The notes under the pieces were generated by a model. The model searched no databases and was not told the DNA's origin. It saw only the letters and a list, made by a program, of their open reading frames with translations. The translations under genes were made by a program, and so were the position numbers. From Flavobacteriaceae bacterium UBA4166 (GTDB lineage Bacteria > Bacteroidota > Bacteroidia > Flavobacteriales > Flavobacteriaceae): 64,000 nucleotides of DNA. This document shows, one piece after another, positions 40,837 to 50,183 of this stretch (the first letter of the stretch is position 1; the number at the start of each line of letters is the position of its first letter). The stretch lies in NCBI GenBank assembly GCA_002379985.1, contig DFVG01000017.1, forward strand, positions 8,830 through 72,829. Direction: 5' to 3'.

Positions 40837-41987
40837 CTAACAATGGTGCGTACCAAGCTTAGATAGTCTGATCGGTTTTTCACAAAATCCAAATCCGAAA
40901 CGTCGATCACCTTCACTTTTTCTGCAGGTTGCGCTTTGATGTAATTAAAATATCCTTCGTGGATCTTCTGTAAGTATTCTGGCTGAATGTCTTGCTCGTA
41001 ACTGCGACCTCGTTTTTTGATATTCTCCAGCAATCGTTCAGTGCTTTGATACAAATACACGTAAACATCAGGTTGCGGCAGCTCTTTATGCATGATTTGA
41101 AACAACTTTTTGTACAAGTTGAATTCTTCTTCCGCAAGGGTTACCTGAGCAAATATCAAGGATTTATACAGGTCATAATCGGTAATCACGCAATCTTTAA
41201 AAAGATCGAATTGTGCAATATCTTCCACCAATTGCTGATAGCGATCTGCCAAAAAACTCATCTCCAACGGAAACGCATACCGCTGCTGATCTTTATAGAA
41301 TTTCGGAAGAAACGGATTGTCCTTAAATCGTTCTAGGATAAGTTTCGCATTGAATTCACCCGCCATCTGAGTGCTTAGACTCGTCTTTCCAGCACCAATA
41401 TTTCCCTCAATGGCGATATAGTTGAAGCGGGCAAAATCAATATTCTTAATAGGGTTGCGCAACCATTTGGATTGTTTTACCAAGTTCGTTTTATCGGGTG
41501 TTTCTGCCAATAGGCGAACCATATTTTTCTCTGAAACCGGATGCACCCATTGGGCATGTACTTCGGCCATGGGCTGCAATACGAACCTGCGACTTTCCAT
41601 TTCAGGATGCGGTATTGTGAGACGTTTGGATGCTTTAACTTCTGCATCGTAAAACAACACATCAATATCAATAGGTCGTGACGCATATCCATGCGAATCA
41701 CCACGTTCACGCCCCATGCTTTTTTCAATGGAAAGAACTGCTTTCAACACTTTGGTGGAACTCAAACGCGTACGCATCCAAATCACACAATTCAAAAACG
41801 CCGGGCCCTCGAAACCCATTGCAGGCGACTCATACACTGATGATATTTTATGGACCGCACCTACTTCTTCAAAAAGCATATCGACCGCCTGCTGTAGCTG
41901 CTCGTATCGGTTGCCCATATTGCTGCCTAGCGCTAAGAAAACATCATGAAGGGTGTCGTTCAAATTGGTGATTTTAACATTTAGCAC
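40833..41987 (-). CDS. folK: fusion of HPPK (FolK) and deoxynucleoside kinase
   Basis: A 384-residue two-enzyme protein. Residues about 14-155 are 6-hydroxymethyl-dihydropterin pyrophosphokinase (FLALGSNMGNR, ESPAMGFEGPAFLN, and the signature RPIDIDVLFYD at 104-114). Residues about 188-384 are a deoxynucleoside kinase with P-loop EGNIGAGKTS at 194-203, a DxDLYKSL segment and a RSYEQDI motif like the kinase ERS loop. It thus links folate synthesis and dNTP salvage. The start is a GTG at 41987; no in-frame ATG is available and the exact start is uncertain. I recall the same fusion in other flavobacteria. Confidence 0.9.
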   Translation of the reverse strand: MLNVKITNLNDTLHDVFLALGSNMGNRYEQLQQAVDMLFEEVGAVHKISSVYESPAMGFEGPAFLNCVIWMRTRLSSTKVLKAVLSIEKSMGRERGDSHGYASRPIDIDVLFYDAEVKASKRLTIPHPEMESRRFVLQPMAEVHAQWVHPVSEKNMVRLLAETPDKTNLVKQSKWLRNPIKNIDFARFNYIAIEGNIGAGKTSLSTQMAGEFNAKLILERFKDNPFLPKFYKDQQRYAFPLEMSFLADRYQQLVEDIAQFDLFKDCVITDYDLYKSLIFAQVTLAEEEFNLYKKLFQIMHKELPQPDVYVYLYQSTERLLENIKKRGRSYEQDIQPEYLQKIHEGYFNYIKAQPAEKVKVIDVSDLDFVKNRSDYLSLVRTIVS

Positions 41988-42017
41988 GAAATTAACGAAA
42001 AGAATACGTCTGGCAAG

Positions 42018-42025
42018 TACCTTTG
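42018..42025 (+). promoter_or_regulatory. -7 promoter box for the queuosine-precursor transporter gene
   Basis: TACCTTTG matches TAnnTTTG exactly and lies 17 bases before the GTG start at 42043, which supports that start. Confidence 0.5.
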
Positions 42026-42042
42026 TTTGTTAAAGAATTTGT

Positions 42043-42747
42043 GTGGGCACATTATCAAAGAAAGACCATCGGCTGGCGCAACGCATCTATCTTATTTTAG
42101 GCGCTTTATTTATCGCTTCGCTGGTAGTTTCAAACTTGATCTTTCAGAAGTTTTTCTACTGGGATTTCTTCGGAATTTACACCTTCGAAATTTCCGTAGG
42201 AATTCTTCCCTATCCTATCACTTTTCTGATCACAGACATTATCAGTGAAGTGTACGGAAAGAGAAAAGCAAATTTGGTAGTAACCTCCGGAATTTTTGCC
42301 TCGTTCTTTTCTTTATTGATCGTTTTTGTCGCTTCGGCAGTACCCGCTACCGAATGGAGCCCGATAGGAAACACTTTATTTGATACAGTGTTTGGAGCTA
42401 CCGCCATTGCGGTTTTTGCCTCAATGATGGCTTATTTACTAGCCCAATACATTGACATTCAGATCTTCCACTTTTGGAAGCGGCTTACGAAAGGGAAACA
42501 CCTCTGGCTGCGGAATAATTTTTCAACGTTTTTATCACAATTCGTAGACACTTTTACGGTGCTTTTTCTGCTGTGTAGCTTCGGAAAGATTGAGTGGTCA
42601 TTGTTTGGCGGACTTCTACTCAGTGGATTCCTATTTAAAGTGCTCGTCGCAGCACTGGACACACCACTGCTCTATGCAAGCGTGTATGCGCTTCGGAAAC
42701 GATTTGGATTGACATGGGGAGAAGAACTTCGGCTTGAAAATGAATAA
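42043..42747 (+). CDS. queuosine precursor transporter (YhhQ family)
   Basis: A 234-residue inner-membrane protein of the VUT-1/YhhQ family, which imports queuosine precursors such as preQ0 or preQ1. About six hydrophobic helices are seen. Family regions are IASLVVSNLIFQKFF near 22-36, LPYPITFLITDIISEVYGK near 54-72 and LRNNFSTFLSQFVDTFTVLF near 149-168. It starts with GTG: no ATG is in a suitable place, and the promoter box 42018-42025 agrees. It precedes the AsmA-like gene by three bases. Confidence 0.88.
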   Translation: MGTLSKKDHRLAQRIYLILGALFIASLVVSNLIFQKFFYWDFFGIYTFEISVGILPYPITFLITDIISEVYGKRKANLVVTSGIFASFFSLLIVFVASAVPATEWSPIGNTLFDTVFGATAIAVFASMMAYLLAQYIDIQIFHFWKRLTKGKHLWLRNNFSTFLSQFVDTFTVLFLLCSFGKIEWSLFGGLLLSGFLFKVLVAALDTPLLYASVYALRKRFGLTWGEELRLENE

Positions 42748-42750
42748 TCT

Positions 42751-45372
42751 ATGAAAAAGTTATTGAAAATAATTGGGATCGTTGTGGGCATTCTGCTCAT
42801 CGTACTTCTCTTATCCCCTTTATTCCTGAAAGGATCTATCGAAAAGATCGTTAAGAACAGCATTGATAAAAATTTGGATGCAGACGTCGCTTGGAATGAT
42901 TTTGACCTCAGTCTCTTTAGAAACTTTCCAAATGCCGCCCTTACCATCAAAGATTTTAGTGTGATCAATCGCGCTCCGTTTGAAGGAGACACCCTCGCCG
43001 CCGGAAAGCGCTTAACATTGGCCATGGGCGTCATGCAGCTGTTTAAGACAAGTGAGGAATCTATCGTAGTAGATGCCCTTACGTTTGATGAAACCTTGGT
43101 AAATATCAAAGTAGATTCCTTAGGAAATGCCAATTATGACATCGCGATTAAAAGTGATGCCCCTTTAGCCGACGAGACCGAAGGGAACAGCTCTTTTCGT
43201 TTTGATCTAAAAGAATATCAAATTCAAGATTCGGAAATTCGTTATCGCGACGCTGCTACCCAAACCTACTTTAGGTTACAAAATGTAAATCACCAGGGTA
43301 AAGGCGACTTCTCGCTTGCAGAAAGTACGCTAGAAACCGAAACGAACGCTCTCGTTACATTCGGATTGGGAGAAATGGAATACCTCACGAACAATAAGGT
43401 TTCCTTACTTGCCGATATTCAAATGGATCTGGAAGCACAGCGATATACGTTTCTAGAGAATGAAGCCAAGATCAACGAACTACCGTTGCAATTTGATGGA
43501 TTTGTGCAACTTATAGAAGAAGGCACCAACATAGATCTGACATTTAAGACGCCCTCTTCTGATTTTAAAAATTTCTTGGCAGTACTTCCGGAAACCTACG
43601 TGAAGAATATCAATAATGTGCAAACCACCGGGGATTTTACGGTAGACGGTATGCTCAACGGAATCGTTTCGGAAACGACGATTCCCAAAATGGATATTCA
43701 GGTAAAAAGTAACAATGCTTCGTTTAAATATCCAGATTTACCGAAATCGGTTCAAAACATCACCATTGATGCACGTCTTGTGAATGATACCGGAAATACC
43801 GATGACACGTTTCTAACCATTGGAAATCTTACATTTTCTATTGACAATGAACCTTTTCAAGCATCGGGAACCATCCGAAATCTTACAGGGAACAGTCTCG
43901 TGAATCTTGACATGAAAGGCGCTCTGAACCTCGGAAATATTGAAAATGTATTACCTGTAACCATGAAGGCTCCCTTACAAGGTCGTTTTGTTGCCGACCT
44001 CAATACACGCTTCGATATGGAGTCTATCGAAAAAGAGCAATATCAAAATATTGAAGGGAGTGGTACCGCGCAACTTAGCGATTTTACCTACAGCGATCCC
44101 AGTTTCCAAAATGACATACAAATTTCAACCGCTCGTCTGGCATTAGCTCCGGGAACGATCACTCTTCAAGAACTAAATGCGCGCAGCGGACAAACAGATC
44201 TTTCGGCTAGCGGAAGTATTCAAAACCTGATCCCTTTCTTGATGCAAAAGCAGGATCTGAAAGGAAATTTTGAAGTACGTTCCAAGACCTTTAATGTCAA
44301 TGATTTTAAAGCTCCGGGAACCGCTTCCGAAGAAACAACTAAAAACAATACCCCATCCACTCCGAAAAAAGGGGTAAGCATCCCCGATTTTCTGGATGCC
44401 ACGCTAAATTTTAAAGCAGACCGGGTAATTTATGATGATCTGGAACTGACCAATGTACAAGGTATTGCAGGCATTCGTCAAGAAACACTTCGATTGCAAA
44501 ATCTCACGTCGAATATTCTCGGCGGAAACGTGACGGTGGGTGGTACCGTTTCGACACAAAATGCGACTCCTACGTTCGCGATGGATGTGGATCTGAGTAA
44601 GATCAATATTTCTGAATCGTTTCAAAAACTTGAACTACTGGAATTTTTGACGCCTATTGCCCGGGCCTTAGACGGTACTTTAAATACGCAATTGGAACTT
44701 CAAGGAAGCCTGTCTGAAGACATGACGCCAAAATTGGAAACGCTTGCAGGGAATGCCTTGGCACAGATTTTAACCGCCGAAGTAGACAATTCTAAAACGC
44801 CATTGATGTCTCGCTTGGGAGAAAAACTTCCGTTTTTGGATATTAGTAGGTTGAGCTTACGCGATGTGAGCACCGTGCTCAATTTCAACAATGGGAATAT
44901 TGAGGTGCAACCGTTCGACTTTGATATCAAAGGTATTAATATTGCTGTGCAAGGACGTCACGGGCTCGATAAAAGCATCAACTACAATGTAACCATGGAT
45001 GTTCCCGGACGCTATATGGGCAGCTCTGTGGCAGGATTACTCGCAAAGCTAGACCCCGCTGACGCTGAAAATGTTACAGTAGCCCTTCCGGTACAGATTG
45101 GTGGAACGATTAACAGTCCGCAGGTTTCAGTAAACACGCAAGCCGCTGTGAATACGTTAACACAACGCTTGATCGAAAAGCAAAAACAAGAGTTACAAGA
45201 CAAGGGAACCAATATACTGAAGGACATTATTTCAGGAGGAAACAAACCTAAAGATAGTACTGCTACCCAACAAGACAGTACACAAACGCAGTCTTCGACC
45301 ACACAAGTCGTTCAAGATATTCTAGGTGGAATTTTCAATAGAAAAAAGAAAAAAGACAGCATTAACCAGTAA
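42751..45372 (+). CDS. AsmA-like family protein
   Basis: An 873-residue envelope protein with one N-terminal transmembrane anchor (5-27) and a long repetitive beta-rich periplasmic body ending in an AsmA C-terminal-like region (LDGTLNTQLELQGSLSEDMTP, VQPFDFDIKGINIAVQGRHGLD near 713-734, then VALPVQIGGTINSPQV near 779-794). A charged Gln/Thr-rich tail with KKKKDS closes it. The AsmA family shares a bridge-like lipid-transport fold with TamB and YhdP; a role in moving phospholipid between membranes is inferred. It follows the YhhQ gene and overlaps the convergent DUF2797 gene by 11 bases. Confidence 0.85.
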   Translation: MKKLLKIIGIVVGILLIVLLLSPLFLKGSIEKIVKNSIDKNLDADVAWNDFDLSLFRNFPNAALTIKDFSVINRAPFEGDTLAAGKRLTLAMGVMQLFKTSEESIVVDALTFDETLVNIKVDSLGNANYDIAIKSDAPLADETEGNSSFRFDLKEYQIQDSEIRYRDAATQTYFRLQNVNHQGKGDFSLAESTLETETNALVTFGLGEMEYLTNNKVSLLADIQMDLEAQRYTFLENEAKINELPLQFDGFVQLIEEGTNIDLTFKTPSSDFKNFLAVLPETYVKNINNVQTTGDFTVDGMLNGIVSETTIPKMDIQVKSNNASFKYPDLPKSVQNITIDARLVNDTGNTDDTFLTIGNLTFSIDNEPFQASGTIRNLTGNSLVNLDMKGALNLGNIENVLPVTMKAPLQGRFVADLNTRFDMESIEKEQYQNIEGSGTAQLSDFTYSDPSFQNDIQISTARLALAPGTITLQELNARSGQTDLSASGSIQNLIPFLMQKQDLKGNFEVRSKTFNVNDFKAPGTASEETTKNNTPSTPKKGVSIPDFLDATLNFKADRVIYDDLELTNVQGIAGIRQETLRLQNLTSNILGGNVTVGGTVSTQNATPTFAMDVDLSKINISESFQKLELLEFLTPIARALDGTLNTQLELQGSLSEDMTPKLETLAGNALAQILTAEVDNSKTPLMSRLGEKLPFLDISRLSLRDVSTVLNFNNGNIEVQPFDFDIKGINIAVQGRHGLDKSINYNVTMDVPGRYMGSSVAGLLAKLDPADAENVTVALPVQIGGTINSPQVSVNTQAAVNTLTQRLIEKQKQELQDKGTNILKDIISGGNKPKDSTATQQDSTQTQSSTTQVVQDILGGIFNRKKKKDSINQ

Positions 45373-46159
45373 CGCCAAGGGAGACAACGTAGCCCTCATT
45401 GCTACGAACGTTAAATACAGTGTTGTCCTCAAATAAGAGGTATTGCCCCTTGATTCCTTTAAGGACTCCTTCATAAAAAGGTGATTTTTCTAAGTTAAGG
45501 CTCTTGAGCTTCTTTGGATACTGCAAGACGGGAAAGTCGAGTTGCGTCTCCTTATTAGAAGCGATAAAATATTGCTGTGCCTCCTCAGGTATGTATTGTT
45601 TGAGTTGATTTCGCCATGCCACAAGATCTTCATCCTCCACTTCGTTCTTAAGCATCGTGCGCCAATTGGTCTTGTCACTTACGTGATCTTTGAGCGCAAC
45701 TTCGGTAATACCCGCTAGGTAACGATTAGGCACCTCAACAATTTCGATAGCTTCATGAGCCCCTTGATCGATCCATCGTGTAGGCACTTGACTTTTACGA
45801 GTAACGCCTACTTTTACATTGCTACTGTTGGCCAAATAAACGATATGTGGTTGGAGCTGTACTTTCTTCTCATATTCCAGGTCGCGTTCTTCCTGATCTA
45901 AGTGCGCTTTGCTCAATTCGGGTTTAATGACCCAGTCGGCTGCCTGTGGAATTTCAAAAAAACAATCATAGCAAAATCCTTGGCGGTATATCTTTTTTTC
46001 TTTTCCGCAGTGCAAACATTGATACCGTAAAAAATTGATGGAAAGCGTTTTATCGAGCAACTGATTCATATGCAGAAAATCAGTTTCAAAAATCAAATAA
46101 TATTGAATAGGCGTTCCGTTCTCAGTTTGCATTTTTGTTAGGACCCCTTCGTATTTCAT
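45362..46159 (-). CDS. DUF2797 domain-containing protein
   Basis: A 265-residue soluble protein; ATG at 46159 (MKYEGVLTKMQ) is chosen over an ATG 20 codons upstream that would lie beyond the start of a typical member. A zinc-site-like set CLHCGKEKKIYRQGFCYDC is at about 49-67. VYLANSSNVKVGVTRKSQVP near 107-126 resembles the DUF2797 core with GIY-YIG-nuclease-like strands. The function of the family is unknown. It is divergent from the GH3 gene with a 46-base gap and its end overlaps the AsmA-like gene. Confidence 0.83.
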   Translation of the reverse strand: MKYEGVLTKMQTENGTPIQYYLIFETDFLHMNQLLDKTLSINFLRYQCLHCGKEKKIYRQGFCYDCFFEIPQAADWVIKPELSKAHLDQEERDLEYEKKVQLQPHIVYLANSSNVKVGVTRKSQVPTRWIDQGAHEAIEIVEVPNRYLAGITEVALKDHVSDKTNWRTMLKNEVEDEDLVAWRNQLKQYIPEEAQQYFIASNKETQLDFPVLQYPKKLKSLNLEKSPFYEGVLKGIKGQYLLFEDNTVFNVRSNEGYVVSLGVTG

Positions 46160-46205
46160 AAAAAAAGAAATTGCTATTTTTATGAAATAAAGATAGGTTA
46201 AAAAA

Positions 46206-47729
46206 ATGCCAATACCCATCGTAAATTCAATTGCTTCTTGGTTTTTAAAGAAACGATTCCATCAAATAGAATTGTTCTTAAAATACCCTAATGAGGTTCA
46301 AGAAGAGCTCCTGCTCGACTTGCTTCATAAAGCTCGTAATACGGAAATCGGCAAAGAGCATGATTTTTCTTCCATTGCGTCTTACAGTGAATTCGCCGAA
46401 CGCCTGCCTATTACGTCCTACGAAGACACAGAAGCACGCATTGAACGAGCACGCCGCGGGGAAACTAATATTTTTTGGCCCAAACCTATCAAGTGGTTTG
46501 CGAAATCGAGCGGAACCACCAATAGCAAAAGCAAATTCATTCCAGTGAGTGAGGAGTCTTTGGAAGATTGTCATTATGCTGCCAGTAAAGACCTGCTGTG
46601 TATGTACTTGAACAACAACCCCGAGTCACAACTTTTTGTTGGGAAAGGCTTGCGTTTGGGCGGAAGCAAAGAACTATACCGCGAAAACGGAACTGTTTTC
46701 GGAGATCTTTCGGCCATCCTGATCGATAACATGCCTTTTTGGGCAGAGTTTAGTAGCACCCCTAAGAATGAAGTTTCTTTAATGGCCGACTGGGAAACGA
46801 AGATGCAAGCCATTGTGGAAGAAACCATGCGAGAGAATGTCACCAGCCTGGCCGGCGTTCCTTCATGGATGTTGGTACTATTGAACAATGTTTTGGAGAC
46901 TAGTGGTAAATCAAATTTATTTGAGATCTGGCCGCACCTTGAGGTCTACTTCCATGGGGGCGTAAGTTTTGAACCGTATTTAGAACAGTATCAAAAGATC
47001 TTACCACGCGATTCTTTCAAATACTATGAGATCTACAATGCTTCCGAAGGTTTTTTTGCTATTCAAGATCAGAATCACAGTAAGGAATTGTTGCTGATGC
47101 TGGACTATGGTATTTTTTACGAGTTTATTCCTATGAACAGTTATGGTACTGATTCCGAAAAGGTCATTCCGCTTAGCGAAGTAGAAACCGATGTGAATTA
47201 TGCGATCGTTATTACCACCAATGCGGGACTTTGGCGCTATCAAATTGGAGACACCGTTCGCTTCACTTCCATAAATCCGTACCGAATCAAAGTAACCGGA
47301 AGAACCAAGCACTTTATCAATGTATTTGGAGAAGAGTTGATCATTGAAAATGCAGAAGCGGCGCTTCGGAAGGCTTCACAGCTCACGCAAACTGAGATCG
47401 TTGATTACACCGCTGCCCCGATCTTTATGAAAGAACGCGAAAAAGGCGCGCATGAGTGGGTAATCGAATTCAAACAACCTCCAGATGACTTTGCGTTCTT
47501 CTCAAAAGTTTTGGACAAGGCATTGCAAGAAGTGAATAGCGATTACGAAGCCAAGCGCTATAAAAACACTACATTAAATGCGCCTACCATTCATTGTGCC
47601 AGAACGCGATTGTTCTATGATTGGATGAAGGACAAAGGAAAACTGGGAGGGCAACATAAAGTACCCCGACTTTCAAATTCTCGTGATTATTTAGAAGAGC
47701 TACTCGCTTTAAATCAGCCCTCTCTATAA
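46206..47729 (+). CDS. GH3 auxin-responsive promoter family protein (acyl-adenylate-forming)
   Basis: A 507-residue member of the GH3 family. In plants these ligate amino acids to jasmonate or auxin after ATP-dependent adenylation. The phosphate-binding loop KSSGTTNSKSKFIPVS is near 100-115, a later nucleotide motif YNASEGFFA near 279-287, and TTNAGLWRYQIGDTVRFTS near 338-356 with VTGRTKHFINVFGEELI near 366-382. All regions needed for catalysis appear intact. The bacterial substrate is unknown. It is transcribed alone, divergent from the DUF2797 gene. Confidence 0.88.
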   Translation: MPIPIVNSIASWFLKKRFHQIELFLKYPNEVQEELLLDLLHKARNTEIGKEHDFSSIASYSEFAERLPITSYEDTEARIERARRGETNIFWPKPIKWFAKSSGTTNSKSKFIPVSEESLEDCHYAASKDLLCMYLNNNPESQLFVGKGLRLGGSKELYRENGTVFGDLSAILIDNMPFWAEFSSTPKNEVSLMADWETKMQAIVEETMRENVTSLAGVPSWMLVLLNNVLETSGKSNLFEIWPHLEVYFHGGVSFEPYLEQYQKILPRDSFKYYEIYNASEGFFAIQDQNHSKELLLMLDYGIFYEFIPMNSYGTDSEKVIPLSEVETDVNYAIVITTNAGLWRYQIGDTVRFTSINPYRIKVTGRTKHFINVFGEELIIENAEAALRKASQLTQTEIVDYTAAPIFMKEREKGAHEWVIEFKQPPDDFAFFSKVLDKALQEVNSDYEAKRYKNTTLNAPTIHCARTRLFYDWMKDKGKLGGQHKVPRLSNSRDYLEELLALNQPSL

Positions 47730-47856
47730 CACGCGATTTTTTCCGATAAACTACAAGTCGTTTTGTTAAAAGGGTTTTTACAGAAAGTCTCTTGTGTTTT
47801 TCATCGATTATTTGAGAGGTATATCTAAAATTTTTGGTAGTCTTTTTCCTACGCTC

Positions 47857-47864
47857 TAGATTTG
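47857..47864 (+). promoter_or_regulatory. -7 promoter box for the 59-residue lipoprotein gene
   Basis: TAGATTTG matches TAnnTTTG exactly, 28 bases before the ATG at 47893. Confidence 0.5.
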
Positions 47865-47892
47865 AATCATCATTTAAACATTGGGGCTATAA

Positions 47893-48072
47893 ATGAAACA
47901 TTTACTTTACATCGCAATACTTCTTTTTATGGTAGCATCATTTACATCATGCGCGACCACTTCTGAAATTTCGAAACAAGAAATTGCAGGATATACGTTA
48001 AAGAACAAAAAGGAGTTGATGCATCAAAAAATTCTGCGCACCACGCAGGAAACAATCGTAGCACATCCATAA
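47893..48072 (+). CDS. 59-residue lipoprotein
   Basis: A short gene: signal MKHLLYIAILLFMVASFTSC with the cysteine at 20, then a polar, basic mature part containing KNKKELMHQKILRTTQE. The lipobox-like FTSC, an exact promoter box upstream and a strong terminator downstream support it. No family is recognised. The next gene, clpX, is convergent. Confidence 0.6.
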   Translation: MKHLLYIAILLFMVASFTSCATTSEISKQEIAGYTLKNKKELMHQKILRTTQETIVAHP

Positions 48073-48101
48073 TAGCTACATTTTATTTGTTTTGACCATA
48101 A

Positions 48102-48133
48102 AAAAACCCGGATCGACTGATCCGGGTTTTTTC
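48102..48133. terminator. bidirectional terminator between the small lipoprotein gene and clpX
   Basis: AACCCGGATC pairs perfectly with GATCCGGGTT across a four-base loop, with an A-run before and a T-run after, so it serves both convergent genes. Confidence 0.9.
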
Positions 48134-48146
48134 ATGATGGTTGGTG

Positions 48147-49379
48147 TTAGGAAACAGCTTTCAACTTTTTAATTGTTGACTTGTTTAGTTTTTGCTCTGC
48201 GTATTCTCTGGTAACCTGTAGTTTCTTTTCATCGGTTCCAGGAAGTTCGAACATGGCGTCGGTTAAAATCGCCTCACATAGCGAACGCAATCCGCGAGCC
48301 CCTAGTTTGTATTCTACCGCTTGATCTACAATGAACTCTAAGGCTTCTTCGGTGATCACAAAATCGATTTCATCCATTTCAAAAAGCTTCTTGTATTGCT
48401 TTATGATCGCATTCTTCGGCTCTGTGAGTATGGCGCGAAGCGTTCCGCGATCCAGCGGATTCATATACGATAAGACCGGTAAACGCCCGATGATCTCAGG
48501 GATCAATCCAAAGTCTTTTAAGTCCTTCGGAATAATATATCGCAACAGGTTTTCACGATCTAGCGTATCTTCAGATTTCGACGCGCTAAACCCAACGGCC
48601 TGCATGTTCAAACGCTTGGAAATATGGCGTTCAATACCGTCAAAGGCACCTCCAGCGATAAATAATATGTTTTCGGTATTGACCTCGATAAATTTTTGAT
48701 CGGGATGCTTTCGTCCTCCTTTCGGCGGAACATTCACCGTGGTACCTTCCAATAGCTTCAGAAGCGCCTGTTGTACTCCTTCTCCACTTACATCGCGTGT
48801 AATTGAAGGATTATCACTTTTACGAGCGATCTTGTCGATCTCGTCGATAAATACAATGCCATGTTGCGCTTTTTCCACGTTGTAATCGGCTGCTTGTAAC
48901 AAACGCGTTAAGATGCTTTCCACATCTTCACCTACGTATCCGGCTTCCGTTAGAACCGTTGCATCCACGATCGCCAATGGCACATTAAGCATGCGTGCTA
49001 CCGTTTTCGCTAAAAGCGTTTTTCCCGTTCCGGTTTGCCCTACGATGATGATATTACTTTTTTGAATATCAATATCATCTTCAGACTTTGGCTGTAATAA
49101 GCGTTTGTAATGATTATACACCGCAACAGACATCACCTTTTTAGTGTATTCTTGCCCGATGATGTAGTCATCCAAGAACGATTTGATCGCCTTCGGTTTC
49201 TTCAGCATTAATTCTTTGCTCAATTCGCTATTGGTAGAATGAAGGGCCTCCTCGACTACAATTCCGTGCGCCTGTTCGATACAACGATCACAGATGTGCG
49301 CATCCAATCCGGCAATAAGCAAATTGGTTTCAGCCTTCTTTCGACCACAAAATGAGCATTCTAATTCTTCTTTCGACAT
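48147..49379 (-). CDS. clpX: ATP-dependent Clp protease ATP-binding subunit ClpX
   Basis: A 410-residue AAA+ unfoldase that feeds substrates to ClpP. The N-terminal zinc finger has cysteines at 8, 11, 30 and 33. Walker A GQTGTGKT is near 113-120, Walker B VFIDEIDKIA near 175-184, the pore loop is in GYVGEDVES near 146, and sensor regions continue to GARGLRSLCE near 368-377. Length is standard. It lies 24 bases downstream of clpP in the order tig-clpP-clpX common in bacteria. Confidence 0.97.
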   Translation of the reverse strand: MSKEELECSFCGRKKAETNLLIAGLDAHICDRCIEQAHGIVVEEALHSTNSELSKELMLKKPKAIKSFLDDYIIGQEYTKKVMSVAVYNHYKRLLQPKSEDDIDIQKSNIIIVGQTGTGKTLLAKTVARMLNVPLAIVDATVLTEAGYVGEDVESILTRLLQAADYNVEKAQHGIVFIDEIDKIARKSDNPSITRDVSGEGVQQALLKLLEGTTVNVPPKGGRKHPDQKFIEVNTENILFIAGGAFDGIERHISKRLNMQAVGFSASKSEDTLDRENLLRYIIPKDLKDFGLIPEIIGRLPVLSYMNPLDRGTLRAILTEPKNAIIKQYKKLFEMDEIDFVITEEALEFIVDQAVEYKLGARGLRSLCEAILTDAMFELPGTDEKKLQVTREYAEQKLNKSTIKKLKAVS

Positions 49380-49403
49380 ACGAATTCTTTTTTGGAATGG
49401 CGA

Positions 49404-50075
49404 TTATCTCGCCAAGATCTCATCGATCATTCCATATTCTTTCGCCTTCTCGGCTTTCATCCAATAATCTCTATCACTGTCTTCATACACCTTCTCATAC
49501 GGTTGCCCGCTATGCTTAGAGATTATTTTGTACAATTCTTCTTTGAGGGTGATAATTTCACGGGCCGTGATCTCGATGTCACTTGCCTGTCCTTGCGCAC
49601 CTCCCAACGGTTGGTGGATCATCACCCGCGAATGTGTGAGTCCGCTACGCTTCCCCTTTTCACCAGCACACAATAATACGGCGCCCATAGAAGCTGCCAT
49701 ACCCGTACATATGGTGGCTACATCAGGCTTGATGAACTGCATGGTATCGTAAATACCTAACCCTGCGTAGACGCTACCGCCCGGTGAGTTAATGTATATC
49801 TGAATGTCTTTGGAAGCATCTGTACTTTCCAAAAACAATAACTGCGCTTGCACAATATTCGCCACTTGATCGTTGATGCCGGTTCCTAGAAAAATGATCC
49901 GGTCCATCATTAAACGTGAAAACACGTCCATAGCAACGGCGTTCATTTGGCGTTCTTCTATAATATTTGGAGTAAGACCCACGGGATGCATACTACTGAT
50001 GATCTTATCATAATAAGTACTGCTGACTCCCTGGTCTTTGATAGCAAAATTTTTAAATTCTTTTCCGTAGTTCAT
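49404..50075 (-). CDS. clpP: ATP-dependent Clp protease proteolytic subunit
   Basis: A 223-residue serine peptidase. The catalytic serine is S129 in TGMAASMGAV, histidine H154 in SRVMIHQP, with the aspartate in the DSDRDYWM region near 202-206. The extended N-terminus before the QMNAVAMDVFSR segment is about 25 residues longer than the E. coli mature protein, as in other Bacteroidota. A clear AAGGAG sequence lies about 10 bases before the ATG, stronger than usual in this window. It shares its unit with clpX. Confidence 0.97.
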   Translation of the reverse strand: MNYGKEFKNFAIKDQGVSSTYYDKIISSMHPVGLTPNIIEERQMNAVAMDVFSRLMMDRIIFLGTGINDQVANIVQAQLLFLESTDASKDIQIYINSPGGSVYAGLGIYDTMQFIKPDVATICTGMAASMGAVLLCAGEKGKRSGLTHSRVMIHQPLGGAQGQASDIEITAREIITLKEELYKIISKHSGQPYEKVYEDSDRDYWMKAEKAKEYGMIDEILAR

Positions 50076-50125
50076 ATAGGTATTTCTCCTTGATTGATGA
50101 TTCTATTCGAATGTATTAAACAATA

Positions 50126-50161
50126 AACAAAAAGGCGTTAAATGTACCATTCAACGCCTTA
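50126..50161 (-). terminator. terminator after the trigger factor gene
   Basis: On the minus strand AAGGCGTT and AACGCCTT form an eight-bp stem around a 13-base loop, followed by T. It lies between tig and clpP, so they may be separately transcribed in part. Confidence 0.7.
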
Positions 50162-50183
50162 AAGATAACCATTTATCGTTGAA

